This document shows positions 1 through 6,721 of a stretch of 27,620 nt of DNA, one piece after another (position 1 is the first letter of the stretch; every line of letters begins with the position of its first letter). Origin of the DNA: JANQRV01 sp964533785 (lineage in GTDB: Bacteria; Bacteroidota; Bacteroidia; Chitinophagales; Saprospiraceae). Location of the stretch: positions 1-27,620 of the forward strand of contig CAZHNG010000041.1 of NCBI GenBank assembly GCA_964533785.1, written 5' to 3'. A program made the position numbers and the translations under genes. Under the pieces are notes generated by a model. The model made no database searches and was not told the origin of the DNA. It was given only the letters and a program-made list of their open reading frames with translations.

Positions 1-250
1 GGCAAATTTTATGCTGAACGAGGCAAAAAAAGTAGGTGATGCCAAAGCATCAGCGAGGCTTTTTAACGAAGTGCAGTATAAAATTTGCCGCTTGTAGCCG
101 TTTGATGATCCCGCCGAACAAGTCTATTAGACTTGTTCGAGACAAATTTTACAGACATAGCAGCTACGGCGAAAAAATTTAACGAAGAACAAGATGAAAG
201 TTGGTCGTTGCAGCCGATTGAGAAGCCGCCGAACAAGTCTATTAAATCTT
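1..250. repeat. Two degenerate copies of a structured non-coding repeat
   Basis: No gene is visible here. Positions 1-12 and 78-89 are a perfect 12-bp inverted repeat (GGCAAATTTTAT / ATAAAATTTGCC). Between them lies a second hairpin, TGATGC-CAAA-GCATCA, at 37-52, so 1-89 is one long imperfect palindrome. Positions 116-124 and 130-138 form another perfect 9-bp hairpin (GAACAAGTC / GACTTGTTC). The 19-bp string at 111-129 recurs exactly at 226-244, TTTAACGAAG at 62-71 recurs at 178-187, and the start at 1 resembles 141. The block is therefore a roughly 115-140 bp unit present twice, the second copy decayed. It ends 12 bp before the ROK start codon. The window begins inside or at the edge of the repeat, so its left limit is unknown. 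Confidence 0.7.
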
Positions 251-256
251 TAAAAT

Positions 257-1186
257 ATGAAACCGCTTTGGGGTATTGATTTGGGCGGAACGAAAGTCGA
301 AGGTATTGTGATCAATTATTCACCAGAAAGTTATGAGGTAATTGAGCGATTGCGTGTACCCACCGAAAAACACAAAGGTTATGATCACATTATTGGCCAA
401 ATTGTAAAAACGGTGCGCCTGATGGAAGAGAAAACCAACCTCCATCCGGATGTTATAGGAGTGGGGACTCCGGGTTCGACTGACCCTACTACCGGTTTGC
501 TGAAAAACAGCAATACGACAGCGCTCAACGGCATGCCTTTTAAAAAAGACCTGAAAACGGCCCTTGGCTTGCCTCTTATTATGGCAAATGATGCCAATTG
601 CTTTGCTATAGCAGAAACAAAACTGGGCATCGTGAACGAAAAGATGCCCGATGCACAAAATGTGTTCGGAATTATCATGGGAACAGGGGTCGGCGGCGGC
701 GTCGTTATTCACGGTAAGCAAATAGAGGGCAGACACGGTATTGCCGGAGAGTGGGGCCATAATTATCTCGATGCTTCGGGCGGAAAATGCTACTGCGGAA
801 AAATAGGCTGCACGGAAACGGTCATTTCAGGGCCCGCTTTGGAACGTTTTTATGAACAAGAAAGCGGTATAAAAAAACCTTTGAAAGAGATCGTATCTCT
901 TCAGACTCAAGGCGAGGACCTTCATGCGCAAAAAACGATGGAGCGCCTGGTACACTTTTTCGGGATCGGGGTTTCAAACCTGATCAATGTTTTGGATCCC
1001 GAGGTCATTGTTGTGGGGGGAGGAGTAGGAAATATCGAATTACTGTACAACGAAGGGGTAAAAGAGNNNNNNNNNNAGGTGGAAAAATACGTCTTCAACA
1101 CCAGGATGGATACCGTTTTTTTGAAGCCTAAGTTAGGGGACAGTGCTGGTGTTTTTGGTGCCGCATTATTGCCCGAAAATACGTAA
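257..1186 (+). CDS. ROK-family sugar kinase (glucokinase-like)
   Basis: This is probably an ATP-dependent hexose kinase of the ROK family, phosphorylating glucose or a related sugar in the cytoplasm. The phosphate-binding motif DLGGTK is at residues 8-13. The catalytic aspartate sits in ND at 111-112. The glycine-rich MGTGVGGG loop is near 141-148. The ROK zinc site is complete: His168 in EWGH plus Cys178, Cys180 and Cys185 in the CxCGxxGC motif. The C-terminal ATP-site helix reads VIVVGGGVGN. The 309-residue length is normal for the family. Ten Ns at 1067-1076 replace codons 271-274, and the reading frame is open on both sides, so the true gap size may differ. The start is an ATG right after the 5' repeat. 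Substrate specificity (glucose, mannose or GlcNAc) cannot be read from the sequence. Confidence 0.9.
   Translation: MKPLWGIDLGGTKVEGIVINYSPESYEVIERLRVPTEKHKGYDHIIGQIVKTVRLMEEKTNLHPDVIGVGTPGSTDPTTGLLKNSNTTALNGMPFKKDLKTALGLPLIMANDANCFAIAETKLGIVNEKMPDAQNVFGIIMGTGVGGGVVIHGKQIEGRHGIAGEWGHNYLDASGGKCYCGKIGCTETVISGPALERFYEQESGIKKPLKEIVSLQTQGEDLHAQKTMERLVHFFGIGVSNLINVLDPEVIVVGGGVGNIELLYNEGVKEXXXXVEKYVFNTRMDTVFLKPKLGDSAGVFGAALLPENT
1067..1076. other. Assembly gap of ten Ns
   Basis: A run of exactly ten undetermined bases lies inside the ROK kinase gene. The protein is recognisable on both sides and in the same frame as given, so little sequence is missing. A round number such as ten is often a placeholder rather than a measured length. 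Confidence 0.97.
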
Positions 1187-1492
1187 GCAAGCAGATACCA
1201 GAAGATGATGGATTACGATCATTAAAACCCTCAAAATCACCTCCCCCATTCTCCCATCTGGCGTCTGGCGTCTCCCATCTGGTATCTGGCATCTGTTATC
1301 TAGCGTCTGGCATCTTATTAATAAGTAGTTGGCACGGAGAATACGTAATTACACACCAGTAGTCCCGTTCTTCTGTCATTTGAACTTCTTTTCTGTCATA
1401 CCAAGCTGGTCTGTTTTTCGTTCTAATTAATTATTTTCTTTCGCAGGCAGCGAAATCATTTTTCTTAGAATCTTTTATTTGATGTTAATCCA
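1187..1492. other. Non-coding spacer between ROK kinase and ECF sigma gene
   Basis: These 306 bp hold no convincing gene. They contain the 7-bp tandem array at 1255-1317. A perfect 11-bp inverted repeat joins 1192-1202 (CAGATACCAGA) with 1278-1288 (TCTGGTATCTG) and could fold the 3' end of the ROK transcript onto the array. TTCTGTCAT occurs twice near 1371 and 1390. I see no clear TAnnTTTG promoter for the sigma gene. Confidence 0.6.
1255..1317. repeat. 7-bp tandem repeat array, nine units, consensus YRTCTGG
   Basis: Read from 1255, the sequence divides without gaps into nine heptamers: CATCTGG, CGTCTGG, CGTCTCC, CATCTGG, TATCTGG, CATCTGT, TATCTAG, CGTCTGG, CATCTTA. Positions 3-5 (TCT) are invariant. 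The same period and consensus return upstream of atpE at 15704-15738, so this is a dispersed family rather than one slippage event. Confidence 0.85.
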
Positions 1493-2035
1493 TTGCGAGT
1501 GACAGAGCAGGAACTTATTGAGGGCTGTATCCGGGAAGACCAGCATTGCCAGAGAGAGGTTTTTCAGCGTTATGCTGGAAAAATGCTGGCGGTGTGCATC
1601 CGTTATACCCGTCATCAAATGGAAGCGGAAGACATTGTGCAGGAAGCCTTTATAAAAGTTTTTGACAATATTGGGAATTTTCAATTCAGAGGTTCTTTTG
1701 AAGGTTGGATTCGGCGTATTGTGGTCAATACAGCCTTAAAGAATTTTAACAAAAAAAGTTATCAAAACGAGCAAATAGGCCTTGAAGATCGACCGGAACA
1801 CGCAGTTGACCCGGCTGCTTACGAAACTTTAAGTGCAGAAGAGATCGTTGGTGCCATTAACCAGCTGCCGGATGGCTACCGAATTGTTTTCAATTTGTAC
1901 GCCATTGAAGGGTACAGTCACAAAGAAATTGCCGATTTACTGGGTATACAGGAAAGTACTTCCAGGTCACAATTGGTGAAAGCCCGGAAAATGTTGCAAG
2001 GTTTAGTCTTGGGAATGCAAAAAATTACCGCATGA
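1493..2035 (+). CDS. ECF-type RNA polymerase sigma-70 factor
   Basis: This is an alternative sigma factor that would direct RNA polymerase to a small regulon. Region 2 is clear, running from about residue 22 to 90 with the family signature EAEDIVQEAFIKVF and the promoter-melting segment ending in GWIRRIVVNTALKNF. Region 4 is at about 120-172, with the helix-turn-helix SHKEIADLLGIQESTSRSQL. The 180-residue length fits the two-domain ECF group. No ATG exists upstream in frame before the stop at 1466-1468, so the start must be TTG 1493 or GTG 1499, and I could not decide between them. The stop codon overlaps the next start by 4 nt (ATGA at 2032-2035). This indicates translational coupling with the downstream membrane protein, which is likely its anti-sigma factor. 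Confidence 0.92.
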   Translation: MRVTEQELIEGCIREDQHCQREVFQRYAGKMLAVCIRYTRHQMEAEDIVQEAFIKVFDNIGNFQFRGSFEGWIRRIVVNTALKNFNKKSYQNEQIGLEDRPEHAVDPAAYETLSAEEIVGAINQLPDGYRIVFNLYAIEGYSHKEIADLLGIQESTSRSQLVKARKMLQGLVLGMQKITA

Positions 2036-3423
2036 GTGATGCTTTTGACGACATATTAAAACAAAAACTCGAGGGTTACGAGTTACCTCCTCCTATGCAT
2101 TTGTGGGAAGGGATAGCGCGTAAGCGCAATTGGCGGCACAGGTTGCCCTTGAATGTTCGTCGTCGCTGGCCTTTACTTGTTCTTTTTATAATGGTACTCG
2201 GTGCTTTTATCCATAATCTAAGCTTTAATCAATCGGCACTTTCTTTCGATGAGCTCGGTAGTTTTCCTATCGTTGAAGAACCAGGAAGCCCGATCGCAAG
2301 TTCAGGTAGTCAGGGTATTAGCATCGATACTAAAGCCCCTGTTTCTTCTGCAGCTTTGAAAGAGAAAAAAGCTATTTCTTTTGCAGAAGAAAAGGAACGA
2401 GCGCCATTGGATAGAGGAAACGTTCTTCCCGGGAATAAAAGGGACAACGCTTCATCGCGATTTAATCTTCAATCAATAATTATTGAAGAGTTACCACTAC
2501 AGAATAGTTTCACTCCTGAGCAAAGAAAGGTGAAACAACCTGAAATCCAAAAACCGGGTAGCACTCAAGAGCTAGTACTTCCAGAAGTAAGCTTGGCTGT
2601 AAGAAATGAAACAGAAATGTTCTCACTATTGCCAGGTCTGGAAGCTTCCTTGACTATGCCTGAGAGGCCTCTTTCAACCAGGTCTATCCAACCTATCCGA
2701 AAATTATCTCCCAGCTTAAGTGTTGAGTTGTTAAACGGCGTTCACTATTCCTTCAGGGCATTAGATGCCGGCAGCAGGGATGGTCAAGATTATTTGAATT
2801 TGAGAAAAGCAACGGAATCTGTGCGTCTCGGTTATACGGCCGCTTTACGAACAGAAATAGGATTTTCAGGTGGATGGCGGCTTCAGGCAGGGCTACGCTA
2901 TAATTTGATCAACGAAAAATTTGCTTACGAAAATGAAAATGAAAGGCGGCTGGAGGATAAGATAGATATTTATGATTCAAACAATGTATTGCTAAGATCA
3001 GATAGCGTTTTTATTGAAGGATATCGTCAAAAGGTTTCTTATAACCGCTATAATTTGTTGGATTTCACCCTTGCTGCCGGATACGAAAAATCCATCGGGC
3101 AATTTGCGGTGGGCCTTTATTTTGGACCTTCCTTTAATTTTTCTTTTCAAAAGAAAGTGGATTTAATTTCTCCTGTTGATCATCTTCCGGTTAATTTTAT
3201 CGATCTGGAAGAAAAAGAAACTCCAGTCTTTCGATCAACGCTGGGGGTGAGTTGGATATCAAATCTGAAGATCAGTTATCGACCGGTTTCGGATATTGGT
3301 GTTTTTGTGGAGCCTTATTTCCACTATTTACCCAGGTCTTTTACAACCCCTGAATTTACTATTCGGCAATCTTATCATAACATTGGGCTAAGCCTGGGTT
3401 TACGCAAGTATCTTAATCGTTGA
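2032..3423 (+). CDS. Anti-sigma-like protein with inner-membrane helix and C-terminal outer-membrane beta-barrel
   Basis: The layout is unusual. A short charged cytoplasmic head (residues 1-45) is followed by one transmembrane helix at about 46-64. Then comes a long low-complexity periplasmic linker to about residue 226. The C-terminal 235 residues have the alternating aromatic/polar strands of the PorT/OmpW-like barrel family of Bacteroidota (for example LRYNLINEKFAYENE and FAVGLYFGPSFNFSFQ). There is no signal peptide before the helix. Dual-membrane-spanning anti-sigma factors (Dma) with this order are known from Bacteroides, where the head binds the sigma factor and the barrel sits in the outer membrane. 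The ATGA overlap with the ECF gene supports the same role here. That the head binds the upstream sigma is inference. Confidence 0.8.
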   Translation: MSDAFDDILKQKLEGYELPPPMHLWEGIARKRNWRHRLPLNVRRRWPLLVLFIMVLGAFIHNLSFNQSALSFDELGSFPIVEEPGSPIASSGSQGISIDTKAPVSSAALKEKKAISFAEEKERAPLDRGNVLPGNKRDNASSRFNLQSIIIEELPLQNSFTPEQRKVKQPEIQKPGSTQELVLPEVSLAVRNETEMFSLLPGLEASLTMPERPLSTRSIQPIRKLSPSLSVELLNGVHYSFRALDAGSRDGQDYLNLRKATESVRLGYTAALRTEIGFSGGWRLQAGLRYNLINEKFAYENENERRLEDKIDIYDSNNVLLRSDSVFIEGYRQKVSYNRYNLLDFTLAAGYEKSIGQFAVGLYFGPSFNFSFQKKVDLISPVDHLPVNFIDLEEKETPVFRSTLGVSWISNLKISYRPVSDIGVFVEPYFHYLPRSFTTPEFTIRQSYHNIGLSLGLRKYLNR

Positions 3424-3711
3424 CCGGTAGCCGAAATCTAAATTGATTTTGCTTTTTAGTGTAGATTAATTTTAGTACCTTTAGGGAAAATTAAAGCAAT
3501 TTCCTACTATCTCTACGCAATTTACCCAAAAAGCCTCGCCTTAATGATCCCAGACTTTGTAGAGCATAAAAAATTCCATTGAACATATCGGACTGCTTCT
3601 TCAGGAGCAAGGGGGAGGATGCCATGAATAAATACCCGATTTTATTTACCGGGTAATTCTAGATCAGCATTGTCATTAGTTATCTATATACCGAAAACAT
3701 ACAACAATACT
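3424..3711. other. Spacer between the anti-sigma-like gene and the TPR gene
   Basis: These 288 bp carry no clear gene. A weak -7-like box TACCTTTA is at 3476-3483. A strong purine tract GGGGGAGGA (3611-3619) lies 4 nt before an ATG at 3624 that opens a 10-codon reading frame ending at 3656. A hairpin TACCCG...CGGGTA (3633-3638 / 3650-3655) falls inside that mini-ORF. Whether the mini-ORF is translated is unknown. Confidence 0.4.
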
Positions 3712-4257
3712 ATGAAAAATTTTAAGGTAAGTATTTCCTTAATTGCAGTAGTCGCATTGGTAGTAATGATCGTATTTGCAAGTCATACCCAATCTGGTGA
3801 AAAAAGATTAACGGATGAGATCGTCGATCAACCTTTTGATATTGATCATTTTTCTTCATCCTTCTTTACTTCTACCGGTGATCCGATAGTAGACAAAGCA
3901 TACCAATACTGTCAAAAGAAGAAATTTAAAAAAGCTCAAGAGCTGTTAAATACTTCGGGAGAAATGGTGCTTCGTTTACCTCCCGCCCGTTTCCTACAAG
4001 CAATTTGTTTTGCACAAAATAATGAGGTCAATAAAGCCGAATCCCTGTTTAAAGAACTAAAGGCGCTTGGCTATCCTTTTATTGAAGATCAAACAACCTG
4101 GTGCCTGGCCGTAATGCATTTGAAGCAAAATCAGGTAGCCCGTGCTCAGCAGTATTTGGAAATACTAGCGGGTGAACCTACAGCTGAATTTCATATTGAG
4201 GCTTGTACTATCATGAAAGAATTAGGATTAACTACTGAAGTCATTGTACTACTTTAG
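3712..4257 (+). CDS. Small membrane-anchored TPR protein of unknown role
   Basis: This 181-residue protein is not assigned to a named family. Residues 5-24 form a hydrophobic segment (VSISLIAVVALVVMIVFA) that is either an uncleaved anchor or a signal peptide, so the rest is probably periplasmic. From about residue 64 the sequence follows tetratricopeptide spacing: a helix around YQYCQKKKFKKAQELL, another around NNEVNKAESLFKELKALG, and a third around NQVARAQQYLEIL. TPR folds usually mediate protein contacts, and nothing catalytic is visible. I chose ATG 3712 because it places the hydrophobic segment at the N-terminus; a TTG at 3670 would add 14 residues with no support. A strong terminator follows at 4340. 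Confidence 0.65.
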   Translation: MKNFKVSISLIAVVALVVMIVFASHTQSGEKRLTDEIVDQPFDIDHFSSSFFTSTGDPIVDKAYQYCQKKKFKKAQELLNTSGEMVLRLPPARFLQAICFAQNNEVNKAESLFKELKALGYPFIEDQTTWCLAVMHLKQNQVARAQQYLEILAGEPTAEFHIEACTIMKELGLTTEVIVLL

Positions 4258-4339
4258 TATGTTGAGAAGCCAGTCAATATTTCAATCTGGATAAATTTCT
4301 AAAACCCTTATACAAACGGTCTTAACAAGACGAGAAACG

Positions 4340-4379
4340 AGGAGTGGTCCAAGCAATTGAACCACTCCTTTTCTTTTTT
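4340..4379 (+). terminator. Rho-independent terminator after the TPR gene
   Basis: The arms GGAGTGGT (4341-4348) and ACCACTCC (4361-4368) are a perfect 8-bp stem with a 12-nt loop, followed directly by TTTTCTTTTTT (4369-4379). It separates the TPR gene from tas. Confidence 0.9.
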
Positions 4380-4435
4380 CTTGATTTCCAGAAAAACTTT
4401 GCAGTTCTTCATTCCTCTTTGGAGGATAATCCATT

Positions 4436-4443
4436 TATATTTG
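4436..4443 (+). promoter_or_regulatory. Bacteroidota -7 promoter box before tas
   Basis: TATATTTG matches the Bacteroidota sigma-ABfr -7 consensus TAnnTTTG in all fixed positions and lies 23 nt before the tas ATG. No TTTG sits at the usual 19-nt distance; the nearest one (4418-4421) is only 14 nt away. Confidence 0.5.
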
Positions 4444-4466
4444 GACAAAAATTATAAAGATCATTC

Positions 4467-5507
4467 ATGCTTTATACAAAGTTTGGTAATACTGAAATTG
4501 AGGTAAGCAAAATCTGTTTGGGTACTATGACCTTTGGTGAGCAAAATACCGAAGCAGAAGGACACGAACAATTGGATTATGCTCTTGAAAAGGGTATCAA
4601 CTTTATTGATACTGCAGAGTTATACGCAGTCCCCACCAGCAAAGAAACGCAAGGGGAAACGGAGCGTATCATCGGTACCTGGATCAAGGATCGAAAAAAC
4701 AGGGATCAGTATATACTCGCATCTAAAGTTGTTGGCCCGTCCCCTGGATTACTGTACATCAGAAACCCAATTAAATTTAACCGGGAACAAATCACTGCTG
4801 CCCTGGAAGGTAGTTTAAGACGCCTTCAGACGGACTATATCGATCTGTATCAACTGCATTGGCCGGAGAGGAAAACTAATTTCTTTGGAAAAAGAGGATA
4901 CCAGCACGACCCGAATGATGATTGGCAGGATAATTTTTTAGAGATCCTGGAAGTTATGCAGGATTTCATCGACCAGGGTAAGATCCGGTATTTTGGAATT
5001 TCAAATGAGACGCCCTGGGGCTTGATGCGCTTCCTTCACCTCGCCGAAAAACATAATTTGCCCCGTTGCAGGAGCGTGCAGAATCCATATAGCTTATTGA
5101 ACCGAACGTATGAAGTGGGATTGGCCGAAATGTCCATCCGTGAAAACGCAGGATTGCTGGCTTATTCCCCAATGGCCTTTGGACTCCTTTCCGGGAAATA
5201 CCATAAAGGTACGGCCAGAGCAGGATCCAGGATCAATAAATACAAAAGGATGTCCCGCTACAATGGAGAGCTGGCCTACGAGGCGGCGGCGCGTTATCTG
5301 GCTGTTGCGGAAAAATTTGGCTTGAGTTTGGCTCAACTATCCCTGGCTTTTGTGAATACTCGTCCTTTTTTAACTAGTAATATAATAGGTGCCACCTCAA
5401 TGGAACAACTCAGGGAAAATATCGAAAGCATCCAGGTCAGCCTATCTGAGGATATGCTGGCAGAAATAGAAAAAGTACACGAAACCATACCTAATCCTGC
5501 GCCTTAG
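4467..5507 (+). CDS. tas: Tas-type NADP(H)-dependent aldo-keto reductase
   Basis: This is a cytoplasmic oxidoreductase with the aldo-keto reductase TIM-barrel fold. It aligns by eye along its whole length with E. coli Tas, sharing LGTMTFGEQN, the FID.AE.Y.VP segment, ETQG.TE, LHWPER, IRYFGISNET, QNPYSLLNR and the closing AEIEKVHE..PNPAP. The catalytic tetrad is intact: Asp48, Tyr53, Lys87 and His131. The 346-residue length equals that of Tas. The gene appears monocistronic, between a terminator and a -7 box on its left and a convergent non-coding stretch on its right. The physiological substrate of this family is poorly defined, so the exact reaction is unknown. Confidence 0.92.
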   Translation: MLYTKFGNTEIEVSKICLGTMTFGEQNTEAEGHEQLDYALEKGINFIDTAELYAVPTSKETQGETERIIGTWIKDRKNRDQYILASKVVGPSPGLLYIRNPIKFNREQITAALEGSLRRLQTDYIDLYQLHWPERKTNFFGKRGYQHDPNDDWQDNFLEILEVMQDFIDQGKIRYFGISNETPWGLMRFLHLAEKHNLPRCRSVQNPYSLLNRTYEVGLAEMSIRENAGLLAYSPMAFGLLSGKYHKGTARAGSRINKYKRMSRYNGELAYEAAARYLAVAEKFGLSLAQLSLAFVNTRPFLTSNIIGATSMEQLRENIESIQVSLSEDMLAEIEKVHETIPNPAP

Positions 5508-5903
5508 GGGCTCCCCATAGTTGCGTACATATATTACTTATTAAGGCTCGCAAGAGACCCCGTCTCGATGCGGTGAAACTCGCGAGTCTCTGACTTTTAG
5601 CATCTATCTAGTCGGAGACTTGGCCGAGCAACGTACATCAAAAGCTAATGCACTTAGCCTAAAAGCGGAAAGGGTCGATCATACGGAGTCTGACTCGTTT
5701 TGGTGTTGGGGCCGTTCAGCAATTTCTAATTTAGGTTAGTTCCTTTTAACGCGGAATTCCTGACTGTCTTAGGCCTGTTATTCCGCGCTCAAGATCAATC
5801 GGAATGAATTCCGGTTTACAAGTGTCAAACAAAAGACGGTTTTTCCAGAATAAATGAGGGCGTTTTTCTTTTTGTCAGTTTGTTGACTGCGGTTTTGGTA
5901 AGT
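5508..5903. other. 396-bp structured non-coding stretch between tas and coaX
   Basis: No gene is visible between the two convergent genes, but inverted repeats are dense. A perfect 10-bp palindrome ACTCGCGAGT is at 5578-5587. AGTCTCTGAC (5585-5594) pairs with GTCGGAGACT (5611-5620) with one G-U, and CTCG/CGAG extend the stem outward. GAGAC (5554-5558) pairs with GTCTC (5562-5566). CGCGGAAT (5750-5757) pairs perfectly with ATTCCGCG (5780-5787). AATCGGAAT (5797-5805) pairs with ATTCCGGTT (5808-5816) with one wobble. None is followed by a T-run, so they are not ordinary terminators. CGTACAT occurs at 5524-5530 and 5632-5638, flanking the first hairpin group as short direct repeats. A structured RNA or a decayed small mobile element would both fit. 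Confidence 0.6.
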
Positions 5904-6674
5904 TTAAGAAACAATGTCGGCAATATGCTTTAGGCCATCAAGTGTTAAATGGGGATTAATGATGTCGAAATCATCCTTCAAGGCAGTAATAACTCCGGAA
6001 AGTCCTCCGGTAGCAATAATAGGATGCTGTTGGTCTAATTCCCTGCGTATCGTTTGGATCATATGCCTTACCAAACCGGTATAGCCAATCATAATACCGC
6101 TCTGAATAGCGTGAATTGTATCTTTCCCCACCACTGAACTGGGGTAAACTAAAGGAATATCAGGCGGAAGTTGCGCCGTTTTTTGGTACAATGAACTGAT
6201 GGCGGTTTTTATTCCCGGAGCAATAGCAACGCCTAGTATTTGTCCATCTTCTGAAACAGTAGTAAAAGTCAGGGCCGTTCCAAAATCAACAATAATACTG
6301 CCTTGTGGATACCTGTGGTGGGCTGCTACGGCATTGGCTACCAGGTCAGCTCCGATTTGATAAGGGTTAGTAGTAGTCACTGGTAGGCTAGGAAATAAAA
6401 GAGGGGTCAATACCACGGGAGCAGCATGGAAAAGTTTCTGACAAACGTCAATGATTGTTGGAGTTAGGGCAGGCACAACACTACTTATCATAACTTGTTT
6501 TATCTGTTGATGTTTAATATCTGCTTCCAGCAAAAAATCGGCGATATGCTGGTTGTAAAACAGGGAGGCAGATTCATCAGAAAGTGTTTGCAGGCGCCAT
6601 ACTTTTTTCCATTCAGTTTGTTGATGAATACCAAAGACTAAATTAGAATTGCCAATGTCAATAGCTAACAACAT
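5904..6674 (-). CDS. coaX: Type III pantothenate kinase
   Basis: It catalyses the first step of coenzyme A synthesis, ATP-dependent phosphorylation of pantothenate in the cytoplasm. The ASKHA-fold signatures are present: DIGN at residues 6-9, the SSVVP segment at 64-68, the catalytic-aspartate motif GAD at 108-110, DFGTALTF at 130-137, and ATGG near 221-224. The 256-residue length is typical. One detail differs from the usual GxDR motif: residue 111 is Leu, giving GADL, although the catalytic Asp110 is kept. The gene starts at an ATG with 47 bp to the divergent protease lipoprotein gene. No terminator is obvious downstream. Confidence 0.93.
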   Translation of the reverse strand: MLLAIDIGNSNLVFGIHQQTEWKKVWRLQTLSDESASLFYNQHIADFLLEADIKHQQIKQVMISSVVPALTPTIIDVCQKLFHAAPVVLTPLLFPSLPVTTTNPYQIGADLVANAVAAHHRYPQGSIIVDFGTALTFTTVSEDGQILGVAIAPGIKTAISSLYQKTAQLPPDIPLVYPSSVVGKDTIHAIQSGIMIGYTGLVRHMIQTIRRELDQQHPIIATGGLSGVITALKDDFDIINPHLTLDGLKHIADIVS

Positions 6675-6721
6675 TTAAATTGAATTTTGCATCAAGGTAA
6701 ATATATTACACCAAACCGGTT

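Noticed and set aside
320..760. 146-residue reading frame on the minus strand inside the ROK kinase
   Set aside because: It is fully antisense to a gene with complete ROK motifs and shows no domain pattern of its own.
1255..1317. CRISPR array
   Set aside because: Units are 7 bp and contiguous, without spacers, and no cas gene is near.
5750..5816. Hairpins near coaX as intrinsic terminators
   Set aside because: Neither hairpin has a T-run on the proper side in either direction.
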